Shown: positions 18,036 to 26,755, numbered from the stretch's first letter. The stretch is DNA of 64,000 nucleotides from Jatrophihabitans sp. (GCA_036389035.1 DASVQQ010000039.1:216581-280580); one strand, 5' to 3'. A program made the numbers and translations. Notes: a model not told the origin generated them from the letters alone.

Positions 18036-18422
18036 CTACCGCGCGAGGTAGCGCTGGGCCAGTGTCCGCGGCGCGCAGGCCAACCAGCCGTCGATGATCG
18101 CCTCGCGCAGCGCTGACTCCTCGGCCCTGTCGAGCTGGATGAGCACGGCGGGGTAGCCGTTGAAATGGGAGATCGTGAAGAAGCCGGCCGGGTTGGCCGC
18201 GAGGACGGCCTCCTTCTCGCTCAAGTCCGCGACCTTCACCGCCATGATCGGGCCGTCCGGCGGGGTGGCGTCACCGAACCGCTTGAGGTCGGCCTTGCTG
18301 AACGGCCGTTCCCAGGCGAATGCCTTGCCGTTGACGTACCAGGTGCGGTTGCCGAACCGCTCGCCCTCGGTCACCTCGGGCAGTTCCATCGCCAGCCGGG
18401 CAGCATCCTCGAGCGTGACCAT
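18036..18422 (-). CDS. MmcQ/YjbR family protein
   Basis: 128 residues from ATG 18422 with GGTGGAG just upstream. Recognised by ARLAMELPEVTEGERFGNRT, then VNGKAFAWERPFSKADLKR and FFTISHFNGYPAVLIQLD, the CyaY-like fold of YjbR/DUF661-type proteins. These small proteins probably bind DNA or another ligand; no reaction is known. It is divergent from the DUF1801 gene. Confidence 0.85.
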   Translation of the reverse strand: MVTLEDAARLAMELPEVTEGERFGNRTWYVNGKAFAWERPFSKADLKRFGDATPPDGPIMAVKVADLSEKEAVLAANPAGFFTISHFNGYPAVLIQLDRAEESALREAIIDGWLACAPRTLAQRYLAR

Positions 18423-18500
18423 GGCTCCACCGTAGGCCGTAGGGCCGACAACCGGGGCAAGGTGCGAGGATGCGGTGATCGCAGCTGAGGAGCCCGGACA

Positions 18501-18914
18501 ATGACCTACGCCAAGGACCCGCGGGTGGACGCCTACATCGACGGCCTGGCCGACTGGCAGCAGGAGATCTGCCACGAGGTGCGCGACCTGGTGCACGCCG
18601 CCGACCCGGAGGTGACCGAGACGGTCAAGCGGCGCGTCCAGCCGTACTTCGTCCTGCAGGGCAACATCTGCGCGCTGCTGGCGACCAAGAACCACGTCAA
18701 CGTCTTTCTCTACGACGGCGCGATGGTCGCCGACCCCGAGCACATCATCACCGCGGGCCATGACAACAAGACCGCCCGCACCGTGGCGGTCCGACCGGGA
18801 GAGCCGATCAACGCTACGGCGCTGACCGCGATGTTCTCCCAGATCATCGCCAACAACCGCGCCGGCGGCTGGCGAAAGCTCAAGCAGGCCCAAGCCGAAG
18901 CCGGCCCGAGCTGA
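18501..18914 (+). CDS. DUF1801 (YdhG-like) protein
   Basis: 137 residues. The DUF1801 pattern is visible: YIDGLADWQQEICHEVRDLV, then TETVKRRVQPYFVLQGNICAL and HVNVFLYDGAMV. This alpha/beta family is widespread and of unknown function, often next to YjbR or SRPBCC genes as here. Start ATG has GAGGAGC nine bases upstream. Confidence 0.85.
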   Translation: MTYAKDPRVDAYIDGLADWQQEICHEVRDLVHAADPEVTETVKRRVQPYFVLQGNICALLATKNHVNVFLYDGAMVADPEHIITAGHDNKTARTVAVRPGEPINATALTAMFSQIIANNRAGGWRKLKQAQAEAGPS

Positions 18915-18942
18915 AGCAGGCTCGAGCGGAGGAGAAAGCCAC

Positions 18943-19902
18943 ATGCAACGCCACCCAGCCATCGAGCCCTACCAGAGCGGGATGCTCGACGTCGGCGACG
19001 GGCACCGGATGTACTGGGAGGCCAGCGGAAACCCGGCTGGCACTCCGATCCTGCTGCTGCACGGCGGGCCGGGCGCGGGCAGCAATCCCGGCGCGCGCCG
19101 CCACTGGGATCCCGCGCGCTACCGGATCATCCAGCTCGATCAGCGCAACTGCGGGCACAGCACCCCACCGGCCAGTGACCCCGCCACTGACCTCTCGACC
19201 AACACCACGCCGCACCTGATCGCCGACATCGAGTTGCTGCGCGAGTACTTGGGCATCGACCGGTGGGTGCTGTGGGGCGGCTCCTGGGGCGTCACCCTGG
19301 CCCTGGTCTACGCCCAGGCCTACCCGCGGCGGGTCCGCGCGCTGGTGCTGGAGGCGGTGACCATGACCCGGCGCAGCGACGTGCACTGGCTCTACCACGA
19401 GACCGGCCGGTTCCTGCCCGAGCAATGGTTCCGCTTCCGGGCAGGCGTTGCCGAGGCCGACCGCGACGGCGACCTGGTCGCGGCCTACCACCGGTTGCTC
19501 AACCAGAGCTCAGATCCCGATGTCATGCGTCAGGCGGCCCAGGACTGGTGTGACTGGGAGGATGCCGCGCTCTCTCTCGAACCGGGCTGGCGGCCCAGCG
19601 AGCGCTTCACCGACCCGGACTTCCGGCTGCAGTTCGCCCGCATCGTCAGCCACTACTTCTCACACGGCGCATGGCTCGACGAGGGGCAGATCCTGCGCGA
19701 CGCGCACCGGCTGGCCGGCATCCCCGGCGTGCTGATCCACGGCCGGCTCGACCTCGGCGGGCCGCTCGACGTGCCGTGGCTGCTGGCACGCAGCTGGCCC
19801 GACGCCGAACTGCACGTGGTCGCCGAGGCCGGTCACCGGGGCAACGAGCGCACCACCGAACTGCTGCTCAGCGCCGCCGACCGGTTCGCCGACGCCGTCT
19901 AA
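18943..19902 (+). CDS. pip: Proline iminopeptidase (alpha/beta hydrolase, S33)
   Basis: Removes N-terminal proline from peptides in the cytoplasm. 319 residues from an ATG with GGAGGA upstream. The oxyanion region is LLHGGPGAGSNPGARR, the nucleophile elbow GGSWG, the acid HGRLDLG and the base EAGHRG, all in family order. The shape (DQRNCGHSTP) is typical of prolyl aminopeptidases. Expressed with DUF1801 28 bases upstream. Confidence 0.92.
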   Translation: MQRHPAIEPYQSGMLDVGDGHRMYWEASGNPAGTPILLLHGGPGAGSNPGARRHWDPARYRIIQLDQRNCGHSTPPASDPATDLSTNTTPHLIADIELLREYLGIDRWVLWGGSWGVTLALVYAQAYPRRVRALVLEAVTMTRRSDVHWLYHETGRFLPEQWFRFRAGVAEADRDGDLVAAYHRLLNQSSDPDVMRQAAQDWCDWEDAALSLEPGWRPSERFTDPDFRLQFARIVSHYFSHGAWLDEGQILRDAHRLAGIPGVLIHGRLDLGGPLDVPWLLARSWPDAELHVVAEAGHRGNERTTELLLSAADRFADAV

Positions 19903-19979
19903 GCGGCAACCGCTCAGCTGCGGCGGTTCACTCAGCTGGCGATCAGCTCAGCTGCGGCGACCCCAGCGAAGTCAGGGCC

Positions 19980-20441
19980 TCAGGGCTGGTTGGTCCCGGC
20001 CGGGATGCGCACCGTGCGGCTGCTCTCCACCAGCACCGGCATGCCGTCTTCCTGCCGGTAGACGGTGGCGATGACCTGGGCGGTGCCCGGGTGCAGGCCG
20101 TTGCCGTAGAAGCCCATGCTCAACTGCGGGGCGGTGCCGGTGGCGGTGCAGCTGAACTCACCGACGCCCAGGGCGGTCGAGGCCACCGGATAGGTGACGC
20201 CGTCCTGGACGAGGTCCATCCAGAGCACGTAGTTGCCGGCGGGGCAGTCGCGCAGTTGGACCTGCACACTCACTGCGTCGAACAGCGGGCCGGTGCCGGT
20301 GGGGCTTCCGTCGTACAGGTAGAACGCGCTGGTCTTGGGCGCGATCTTGAGGCGGGACGCCGGCTCGGCGTTCGCGGCGGTGGGCGCCAGCAACAGCAGG
20401 GCCGCGCAGGCGGCGACGGCGCTCGACAGAAAAGTGCGCAT
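19980..20441 (-). CDS. Small secreted protein of unknown function
   Basis: 153 residues from ATG 20441 with GGGGGA upstream. Clear Sec signal peptide (LSSAVAACAALLLLAPTAANA). The mature part is beta-rich with one cysteine pair (LRDCPAG and EFSCTATG) and ends VRIPAGTNQP; it looks like a single Ig-like or beta-sandwich domain. No family recognised. It is convergent with pip; the 77-base gap holds repeated CAGCTGCGGCG words and a six-bp AACCGC/GCGGTT hairpin. Confidence 0.75.
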   Translation of the reverse strand: MRTFLSSAVAACAALLLLAPTAANAEPASRLKIAPKTSAFYLYDGSPTGTGPLFDAVSVQVQLRDCPAGNYVLWMDLVQDGVTYPVASTALGVGEFSCTATGTAPQLSMGFYGNGLHPGTAQVIATVYRQEDGMPVLVESSRTVRIPAGTNQP

Positions 20442-20578
20442 GAGGTCCCCCGTGGAACTAGACAGATGAAGCCGAGCGCGACTGAACCGCCGAAGATCGA
20501 CTGTGGACGCGACAGTACCCGTCGTGGCTGCAATGCCCAAGATGGCGGCGTTGCTCACGTCGGCACCGTTATCAAGCT

Positions 20579-20614
20579 GCCGTGAGCGCCGTGAGCGCCG
20601 TGAGCGCCGTGAGC
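20579..20614. repeat. Four tandem 9-bp units
   Basis: GCCGTGAGC occurs four times head to tail, 75 bases before the acetyltransferase start. The spacer 20442-20688 otherwise shows nothing gene-like. A slippage-prone microsatellite. Confidence 0.8.
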
Positions 20615-20688
20615 GTCAGAGCGGCCGCACGCGGACTCGCCGGGTGGCTGCGCCGCCAGGAGGATGGCTACCAGGGAGGATGGTGCCC

Positions 20689-21252
20689 GTGACTCGCCCC
20701 GACCTGTTTCGCGACCAGCCGGTGCTCACCGGCGAGCTGGTCCGGCTGGAGCAGCTGACCGAGACGGTGCTGCCGGACTACCTGACAGCACTGGCCGATC
20801 CGGAGGTCCGGCGGTTGACCGGCAGTCACCTGCCGGTGGACCCGGCCGGAGCGGAGCAGTGGCTGTCCAGCCGGTCCCAGCAGCACGACCGCGCCGACTG
20901 GGCGGTGCTGCGCCGCTCGGATGGCGCCTTTCTCGGCGAGGCGGTGCTCAACGACTACGACCCCGACAACGCCTCGGCCAACTACCGGATCCTGCTGGCC
21001 GGCCCGCAGGTGTTCGGCAGGGGCTACGGCACCGAGGTGACCAGGCTGGTCCTCGACTACGCCCTCGACGTCGCCGGCCTGCACCGGGTCAGCCTGGGCG
21101 TCTTCGACTTCAACCCGCGGGCCCGCCGGGTCTATGAGAAGTGCGGATTCCAGCTCGAGGGCCGGCTGCGCCACGCGTTGCGCGGGGACGGGCACTGGCA
21201 CGACGAGATGGTGATGTCGGTGCTGAGCACCGATCCGCGACCGGCGTCTTGA
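20689..21252 (+). CDS. GNAT family N-acetyltransferase
   Basis: 187 residues. GTG 20689 (MTRPDLFRDQ) is preferred since GGGAGG lies nine bases before it; ATG 20680 follows that site by only one base. RimJ/RimL-type layout: ELVRLEQLT at the start, ANYRILLAGPQVFGRGYGTE (acetyl-CoA pyrophosphate loop, degenerate R/Q-x-x-G-x-G/A), then VSLGVFDFNPRARRVYEKCG. It probably acetylates an N-terminal or small-molecule amine; target unknown. Confidence 0.87.
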   Translation: MTRPDLFRDQPVLTGELVRLEQLTETVLPDYLTALADPEVRRLTGSHLPVDPAGAEQWLSSRSQQHDRADWAVLRRSDGAFLGEAVLNDYDPDNASANYRILLAGPQVFGRGYGTEVTRLVLDYALDVAGLHRVSLGVFDFNPRARRVYEKCGFQLEGRLRHALRGDGHWHDEMVMSVLSTDPRPAS

Positions 21253-21370
21253 CAGCCGCTGCCGACACCGAAGATGCTGTGCTGGACAGAGCAAACCGTC
21301 ACAATCGCGCGTTGCACGACGCGAACGACGGCGTTCTGCATCGCGAACCAAGTAAGTGTGAGGTGTTCGC

Positions 21371-21613
21371 ATGGCCACCGGTGAAACCGGATTCGACGAT
21401 GTCTCCTACGACCTGATCTCGGTCCAGTACCACTCGCTGAAAGCCGGCCACGACTACGGCCAGTACGTCCGGGACGCATCCAACGCGGGCCGGGAAGACA
21501 TCGCGGACTTCTTCCGCGAGGTCATGGAGCAGGACTCCGCGCGGGCCAAGCGCTGCCACGACTTCCTCAAGGAACTGAGCGGCAGCGAGGAGTCCGGGCC
21601 CGCGCTGACCTGA
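21371..21613 (+). CDS. Small conserved actinobacterial protein
   Basis: 80 residues, acidic, apparently all helical: DLISVQYHSLKAGHDYGQYV, then DIADFFREVMEQDSARAKRC and HDFLKEL. I recall close relatives in other actinobacteria but no assigned function. The spacing of His, Tyr, Glu and His resembles half of a ferritin-like bundle, which is speculation. ATG with GTGAGGTG upstream; a single gene. Confidence 0.75.
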   Translation: MATGETGFDDVSYDLISVQYHSLKAGHDYGQYVRDASNAGREDIADFFREVMEQDSARAKRCHDFLKELSGSEESGPALT

Positions 21614-21683
21614 GTCGGCTGAGCTTCCGGCAGGGCCGGGTGGCGGGTGATCCTGGTCAAGGTCCCACCGTCACCGGCTGAAT

Positions 21684-21724
21684 CCGGCATAGTCACCCCC
21701 CGAACAAGGGGGTGACTATGCCGG
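21684..21724 (+). promoter_or_regulatory. Perfect 17-bp inverted repeat covering ribosome site and start codon of the ABC ATPase
   Basis: CCGGCATAGTCACCCCC (21684-21700) and GGGGGTGACTATGCCGG (21708-21724) are exact reverse complements around a seven-base CGAACAA loop. The right arm contains most of the AAGGGGG ribosome site and the ATG at 21718. As RNA it would bury the start; as DNA it would be an ideal site for a dimeric repressor. Confidence 0.8.
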
Positions 21725-22743
21725 TCGTCGAGATCCGCGACGCGCACAAGACCTACCGTCGCTGGCGCAAGCCCGCCGAGCATGCCGTCCGAGGCCTGAA
21801 CCTCGACGTCGAGGCCGGCGGGGTGTTCGGGTTTCTCGGCCCCAACGGCTCGGGCAAGACCACCACGATCCGCTTGCTGATGGGCCTGGTGCGGGCCGAT
21901 TCGGGCAGCATGCGGGTGCTCGGCCATCCGGTGCCGGCCCAGCTGCCGCAGGTGATCGGACGGATCGGCGCGCTGGTGGAGACGCCGCTGTTCTTTCCGC
22001 AGTTCACCGGCCGGCGCAACCTCAGCCTGCTCGCCGACGCCAGCGCCATCGACCCGAGGCGGGTGGACGAGCTGCTGGACTTCGTCGGGTTGACCTCGCG
22101 GGCCGGCGACCGGGTCAAGGGCTACTCCCTCGGCATGAAGCAGCGGCTGGGTATCGCGGCCGCGCTGTTGAAGAACCCCGAACTGCTGATCCTGGACGAG
22201 CCCGGCAACGGCCTGGACGCTGCCGGGATCCGCGAGGTCCGCCAGCTCATCGTCCAGCTCGGCGCCAGCGGCGTGACGGTGCTGCTGTCATCGCACCAGC
22301 TCAGCGAGGTGCAGCAGGTGTGCGACCGGGTGGCGATCATGTCGCGCGGCCAGGTCATCAGCACCGGTTCGGTCGCCGACCTGCTCGCCTCCAGGACCAC
22401 CGGCGACGTCCGGGTCCGGCTCGCTGACCCGGCCGGCGGCCGCGCCGTCCTGGAGCAAGCCGGCTTCTCGGTCAGCTCGCTGGCAGACGCCTGGCGGGTC
22501 AGCGGGGTCGCCGACCCGGCCGCGGTGACCAAGGCGCTCAGCGACGCCGGGCATTACCTGCAGGAGCTCAGCCCGATCGCCGCCGACCTGGAAAGCGTCT
22601 TCCTGGACCTGACGGCCGAGTCCGACCCAGCGAGCGCAGCTGCCCTGCCCGCGAACGGCGCCCTGCCCGCGAACGGCGCCTTGCCCGCGAACGGCGCTCA
22701 ACCCGGCGCGGGGATCCAGCCGATGCCAGGGGGACGGTCATGA
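21718..22743 (+). CDS. ABC transporter ATP-binding protein
   Basis: 341 residues from ATG 21718 (AAGGGGG five bases upstream). Walker A GPNGSGKTTTIRLL, Q-loop region GALVETPLFF, signature YSLGMKQRLGIAA, Walker B LLILDEPGNGLD, switch His in SSHQLSEV. Similar to drug- or bacteriocin-export ATPases of the CcmA/BcrA type. The C-terminal ~110 residues include an accessory domain and then three ALPANG repeats. The stop overlaps the permease ATG (ATGA), so the two form an exporter. Substrate unknown. Confidence 0.92.
   Translation: MPVVEIRDAHKTYRRWRKPAEHAVRGLNLDVEAGGVFGFLGPNGSGKTTTIRLLMGLVRADSGSMRVLGHPVPAQLPQVIGRIGALVETPLFFPQFTGRRNLSLLADASAIDPRRVDELLDFVGLTSRAGDRVKGYSLGMKQRLGIAAALLKNPELLILDEPGNGLDAAGIREVRQLIVQLGASGVTVLLSSHQLSEVQQVCDRVAIMSRGQVISTGSVADLLASRTTGDVRVRLADPAGGRAVLEQAGFSVSSLADAWRVSGVADPAAVTKALSDAGHYLQELSPIAADLESVFLDLTAESDPASAAALPANGALPANGALPANGAQPGAGIQPMPGGRS
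22642..22695 (+). repeat. Three tandem 18-bp units encoding ALPANG
   Basis: Three in-frame copies of an 18-bp unit (GCCCTGCCCGCGAACGGC and near copies) near the 3' end of the ABC ATPase gene, followed by a degenerate fourth (AQPGAG). Same unit length and copy number as repeats ending two other genes in this window. Confidence 0.9.
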
Positions 22744-23789
22744 CGACCCGGCCGGACACGGCCGCCCCGGTGTCGCAGACCGGTCCGCGCACCTCGGCGC
22801 CGGCCTTCGGGCGGCTGGTGCGGGCCGAGTTCCGCAGGCTGGCCGCCCGCCGGTTCACCCGGGTCGCGCTGGGCCTCAGCCTGATCGGTTACCTGATCGC
22901 GGTGGCCCTGCTCTGGAACACCCATAGCCGGACCACCCCCGCCGATATCGCCCAGGCGACCGCGCAACGCGATCAGCTGATCGTCCAGTTCACCGCCGAG
23001 ACCGAGCAGTGCAGGAAGAGTGCGGCCAACGAGCAGGAGGCGCTGAACTGCGGTTCGCCGCCGACCCCGGAACAGTTTCCGATCGATCAGTTCCTGAGCA
23101 CCCAGCCGTTCCCGCCCAGCGGGGTGGAGGACTTCGCGATGGCGGTGGGCGTGGCGACCGCCATGCTGGCCTTTCTGCTGGCGGCGACGTTCATCGGCGC
23201 CGAGTGGTCGAGCAAGAACCTGATCGCCTGGCTGTTCTGGGAGCCCCGACGGCTGCGGGTGATGGCTGCCAAGCTGCTGGCCGTGCTCTCGTCGGTGCTG
23301 GTCCTCGCGATGCTGGCCCAGCTGGTGTGGTTCGGCACTGCCAAGGTGCTGCTGCATTACCGCGGCCTGCCGGTGTCGTCACTGGGGCCGCAGGCCGAGC
23401 ACTTCTGGTCGCACGTGGTCAATGCCCAGATCCGGGCAGCCCTGCTGGTGCTCATCACCGCGCTGATCGGCTTCAGCCTGGCCAGCCTGATGCGCAACTC
23501 GGCGGCGGCGCTGGGAGTGGCGTTCGTCTACTTCGCCGTGGTCGAGAACGTGATCCGGGCGCTGAACCCGGACCTGCAGCCCTACCTGTTCACGACCAAC
23601 ATCGCGGCCTGGATCGTGAGCTCGGGCATCACCGTGTACGGCAAGCAGGTGTTCAACCCGGTGGAGGGGTATGTGATGGCCAAGGAGATCCACATCTCCA
23701 ACGTCCACGGCGGCGTGATGCTGCTGGTGTTCGCCGGCGTCGTCACGCTGGTGTCGCTGGCGGTGTTCGCCCGGCGCGACCTCAGCTGA
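22740..23789 (+). CDS. ABC transporter permease (ABC-2 type)
   Basis: 349 residues, integral membrane. The first helix (ALGLSLIGYLIAVALLW) is followed by a ~75-residue outside loop with two cysteines, then about five helices (MAVGVATAMLAFLLAATFIG; LLAVLSSVLVLAMLAQLVW; ALLVLITALIGFSLASLM; AALGVAFVYFAVVENVI; VMLLVFAGVVTLVSLAVF). This is the usual ABC-2 export topology. It is coupled to the ATPase by ATGA overlap. Confidence 0.9.
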   Translation: MTTRPDTAAPVSQTGPRTSAPAFGRLVRAEFRRLAARRFTRVALGLSLIGYLIAVALLWNTHSRTTPADIAQATAQRDQLIVQFTAETEQCRKSAANEQEALNCGSPPTPEQFPIDQFLSTQPFPPSGVEDFAMAVGVATAMLAFLLAATFIGAEWSSKNLIAWLFWEPRRLRVMAAKLLAVLSSVLVLAMLAQLVWFGTAKVLLHYRGLPVSSLGPQAEHFWSHVVNAQIRAALLVLITALIGFSLASLMRNSAAALGVAFVYFAVVENVIRALNPDLQPYLFTTNIAAWIVSSGITVYGKQVFNPVEGYVMAKEIHISNVHGGVMLLVFAGVVTLVSLAVFARRDLS

Positions 23790-23837
23790 GGCCGCTTCCT
23801 GCGCCGGATCACCGGACGCGGCGGGCAGACTGAGCGC

Positions 23838-24521
23838 ATGGCTCAGGCGACGAAGGACGAACTGCGGCGGGAGCGGCTGCGTGAGTACGACGCGGCGCTG
23901 ACGGCTGCCCGGTCACCGGTCGCGGTGCTGGCCCTGTTCGCCAAGGGACGGGAGGCCCGGGCCGGCGGCGAGTTGCTGGAGGAGGCCTTCGCGGCGACCG
24001 CCGTCGAGGGCGTCGCCGAGGCAGACCTGCTGCCTGCCGCGGTGTGGGTCGCGCTGCGGCACGGTGACGTCGACACCGTCATCGAGCTGCTGATGCGGAT
24101 GTCGCGGACCGAGTTCGTGCTGGCCGCGCACGAGGAGCTCGACGCCGGCTACCGGCTGACCAAGGTCGAGGAGCGCCGGCCGCTGCCCGACGTCGAACTG
24201 CTGCTGTCGCAGCTGGCGGCCTTCCTGCGCGTGCCTCGCGACGTGGTGGCGATCATCTCGGGCTGGGGCGCCGATGACCCCCGCACCGCCGCCGAGATCG
24301 AGACGCTGCTCGAACAGCGGTTCGGCTCGCCCAGCGCTGGACAGCCGGCTTCGGGTGCCGTCGCGCCGGAGGTGGTTCGCGCGCCGGACGGCGGCCAGAG
24401 CGCCGGGCTGCGGATGTCCAGTGCCGAATTCAGCGCGTTGCTGAACCTGGCCCCGGAGCAACGCGCCGTCCTGGGCACCCTGGTGCGCCAGACCGAGATC
24501 ACCATCACCGCGCAAGGGTGA
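23838..24521 (+). CDS. Conserved hypothetical, mostly helical protein
   Basis: 227 residues; ATG 23838. Basic N-terminus (KDELRRERLREYDAAL), then helical repeats (VAVLALFAKGREA; DTVIELLMRMS; ELLLSQLAAFLRVPRDVVAI) and a low-complexity Gly/Ala/Pro stretch around 165-195 before a final helix pair. No signal peptide, membrane segment or known motif. It follows the ABC permease by 48 bases but is not overlapped with it. Function not recognised. Confidence 0.6.
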   Translation: MAQATKDELRRERLREYDAALTAARSPVAVLALFAKGREARAGGELLEEAFAATAVEGVAEADLLPAAVWVALRHGDVDTVIELLMRMSRTEFVLAAHEELDAGYRLTKVEERRPLPDVELLLSQLAAFLRVPRDVVAIISGWGADDPRTAAEIETLLEQRFGSPSAGQPASGAVAPEVVRAPDGGQSAGLRMSSAEFSALLNLAPEQRAVLGTLVRQTEITITAQG

Positions 24522-24648
24522 CGCTGCCCGACGTCACCTCGCAGCTGCTCCTGCCGCCCGGGCAGGGACAGGCCCACATCGACAGCTTCTTCCCGGCGCT
24601 ATGGTGATTTCTATGACCTGGCTCACACACGGATCCTGAAGGAGACCG

Positions 24649-25023
24649 ATGTCGACGTCCGAGCGCCACCCCGATTCCATACCCCCGACCAGTGAAGTCG
24701 GCCACCCGGTCGGCAGTTACCGTGAGGTCGCCGACTCGCCCGAGTTCGCGGAGCTGCGCCGGACCTTCCGCCGCTTCGTCTTCCCGATGTCCGCACTGTT
24801 CCTCACGTGGTACTTGCTCTACGTCCTGCTCTCGGTCTACGCCACCGACTTCATGAGCACCAAGGTGGTCGGCAACATCCACCTCGGCCTGGTCATCGGC
24901 CTGCTGCAGTTCGTGTCGACCTTCGTCATCACGACCGTGTACGCCCGGTGGGCCGACCGCCGGTTCGATCCGGCCGCCGCCGAGCTCGCCCGCCGCGTCC
25001 ACCTGACCGAGGACGCCCGGTGA
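24649..25023 (+). CDS. DUF485 membrane protein (YjcH-like)
   Basis: 124 residues with two hydrophobic helices (FPMSALFLTWYLLYVLLSVY and LGLVIGLLQFVSTFVITTVY), preceded by a soluble ~55-residue part (DSPEFAELRRTFRRFVFP). This is the usual partner of ActP-type acetate symporters and is thought to assist the transporter. The stop overlaps the actP GTG (GTGA). GGAG lies seven bases before the ATG. Confidence 0.93.
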   Translation: MSTSERHPDSIPPTSEVGHPVGSYREVADSPEFAELRRTFRRFVFPMSALFLTWYLLYVLLSVYATDFMSTKVVGNIHLGLVIGLLQFVSTFVITTVYARWADRRFDPAAAELARRVHLTEDAR

Positions 25024-26666
25024 GCCCCGCGCTGCTGGCCGCCGAGGACCTCGGCTCGCCGGCCGTCAACATGGCGATCTTCGCCGCCTTCGTCGTCGTC
25101 ACGCTCGTCATCGTGCTGCGGGTCTCGCGCCGCAAGGCCGGTGCGAACGAGTTCTACGCAGGGGGGCGCAATTTCACCGGCCCACAGAACGGCGTCGCGC
25201 TGGCCGGTGACTACCTGTCCGCGGCGAGCTTCCTCGGCATCGCCGGGGCCATCGCGCTCTACGGCTACGACGGGTTCCTCTACTCGATCGGCTTCCTGGT
25301 CGCCTGGCTCGTCGCGCTGCTGCTCGTCGCCGAGCTGCTGCGCAACACCGGCCGGTTCACGATGGCCGACGTCCTGTCCTTCCGGCTCGCGCAGCGGCCG
25401 GTGCGGGCGGCGGCCGGCCTGTCGACACTCATCGTCACGTTCTTCTACCTGCTGGCGCAGATGGCCGGCGCCGGTGGGCTCGTCGCGCTGCTGCTCGGCA
25501 TCGAGACCAAGGCCGGCCAGGGCGTCGTCATCGCGATCGTCGGCGTCCTCATGATCGCCTACGTCCTCGTCGGCGGCATGCGCGGCACGACCTGGGTGCA
25601 GATCATCAAGGCCGGGCTGCTCATCGTCGGCGCCGCGATCATGGTCGTATGGGTGCTCAGCAGGTTCAGCTTCAACGTGTCCAGCCTGCTCGGCGCAGCC
25701 GTCGACAGGGCCGGCCCGACGGGCTCGAAGCTGCTCGACCCCGGCGCGCAGTACGGAAAGAGCGGCCTGACCAAGCTGGACTTCCTCTCGCTCGGCCTCG
25801 CGCTGGTGCTGGGAACGGCGGGCCTGCCGCACGTCCTGATGCGCTTCTACACGGTGCCCTCGGCCAAGGAGGCCCGCCGTTCGGTCGTATGGGCGATCTG
25901 GTTGATCGGCCTCTTCTACCTGTTCACGCTCATCCTCGGCTTCGGCGCCGGCGCCCTCGTCGGCCCGCAGACGATCGCGGCCGCGCCTGGCAGGGCCAAC
26001 TCGGCGGCACCGCTGCTGGCCTTCGAGCTCGGCGGGACGGTGCTGCTCGGCGTCATCGCCGCCGTCGCGTTCGCGACCATCCTCGCCGTGGTGGCCGGCC
26101 TGACGATCACCGCCAGCGCGTCGTTCGCGCACGACGTCTACAACAACGTCATCAAGCGCGGGGAGGTCACCCCCGATGGCGAGGTCCGAGTCGCGCGGGT
26201 GACGGTTGTCGTGATCGGCGTCGTCGCGATCATCGGCGGCATTCTGGCCAACGGCCAGAACATCGCGTTCCTGGTGGCGCTCGCCTTCGCCATCGCGGCC
26301 AGTGCCAACCTGCCGACGATCGTGTTCTCGCTGTTCTGGCGGCGGTTCAACACCCGCGGCGCGCTGTTCAGCATCTACGGCGGCCTGATCTCGTGCCTGG
26401 TGTTGATCATTTTCTCGCCGGTCGTGTCGGGCAAGCCTGCCGACCCGGTCACCGGCAAGAGCCCGTCGATGTTCACCGACCCGTCGGTCGACTTCTCCTG
26501 GTTCGGGCTCGACAACCCGGGCATCGTCACCATCCCGCTGTCGTTCCTGCTCGCGGTCATCGGGACGCTCACCAGCCGTGGGAGCTCGACGCCGGAGAAG
26601 GCGGCCGAGATGGAGGTCCGCTCGCTCACCGGCGCGGGCGCGGAAAAGGCGACCGCCGCGCACTGA
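25020..26666 (+). CDS. actP: Cation/acetate symporter (SSS family)
   Basis: 548 residues from GTG 25020. Sodium:solute symporter with about 13 helices. Signature pieces: EFYAGGRNFTGPQNGVALAG, YLSAASFLGIAGAIALYGYD, GTAGLPHVLMRFYTVPSAKE. Likely imports acetate or similar short carboxylates. Overlapping DUF485 upstream is the normal operon. Codon choice leans to GTC/CTC more than in the neighbours, hinting at a different origin. A 17-bp hairpin follows. Confidence 0.92.
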   Translation: MSPALLAAEDLGSPAVNMAIFAAFVVVTLVIVLRVSRRKAGANEFYAGGRNFTGPQNGVALAGDYLSAASFLGIAGAIALYGYDGFLYSIGFLVAWLVALLLVAELLRNTGRFTMADVLSFRLAQRPVRAAAGLSTLIVTFFYLLAQMAGAGGLVALLLGIETKAGQGVVIAIVGVLMIAYVLVGGMRGTTWVQIIKAGLLIVGAAIMVVWVLSRFSFNVSSLLGAAVDRAGPTGSKLLDPGAQYGKSGLTKLDFLSLGLALVLGTAGLPHVLMRFYTVPSAKEARRSVVWAIWLIGLFYLFTLILGFGAGALVGPQTIAAAPGRANSAAPLLAFELGGTVLLGVIAAVAFATILAVVAGLTITASASFAHDVYNNVIKRGEVTPDGEVRVARVTVVVIGVVAIIGGILANGQNIAFLVALAFAIAASANLPTIVFSLFWRRFNTRGALFSIYGGLISCLVLIIFSPVVSGKPADPVTGKSPSMFTDPSVDFSWFGLDNPGIVTIPLSFLLAVIGTLTSRGSSTPEKAAEMEVRSLTGAGAEKATAAH

Positions 26667-26675
26667 GGCGGTATG

Positions 26676-26716
26676 GCCGCGGTGTCGGCGCCGGTGCGCG
26701 GCGCCGGCACCGCGGC
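26676..26716 (+). terminator. Strong hairpin terminator after actP
   Basis: 17-bp stem (arms 26676-26692 and 26700-26716, one G-U pair; left arm starts GCCGCGGTG) with a seven-base loop, 10 bases after the actP stop and 28 bases before the def promoter box. It insulates def from actP. Confidence 0.85.
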
Positions 26717-26743
26717 GTGAGCTGGCCGACTTTCTTCCATCCC

Positions 26744-26749
26744 TAGAAT
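26744..26749 (+). promoter_or_regulatory. Putative -10 box of a leaderless def-fmt-rsmB transcript
   Basis: TAGAAT six bases before the def GTG, with no Shine-Dalgarno sequence. Transcription would start at or next to the start codon. Confidence 0.6.
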
Positions 26750-26755
26750 GGACAG

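Noticed and set aside
20579..20614. CRISPR array
   Set aside because: Nine-base units with no spacers; a simple tandem repeat. No cas genes occur in the window.
24837..26663. 608-codon reverse frame over actP
   Set aside because: Composition (Asp/Arg/Glu/Gln runs) is that of antisense high-GC DNA, and the forward strand encodes a clear symporter.
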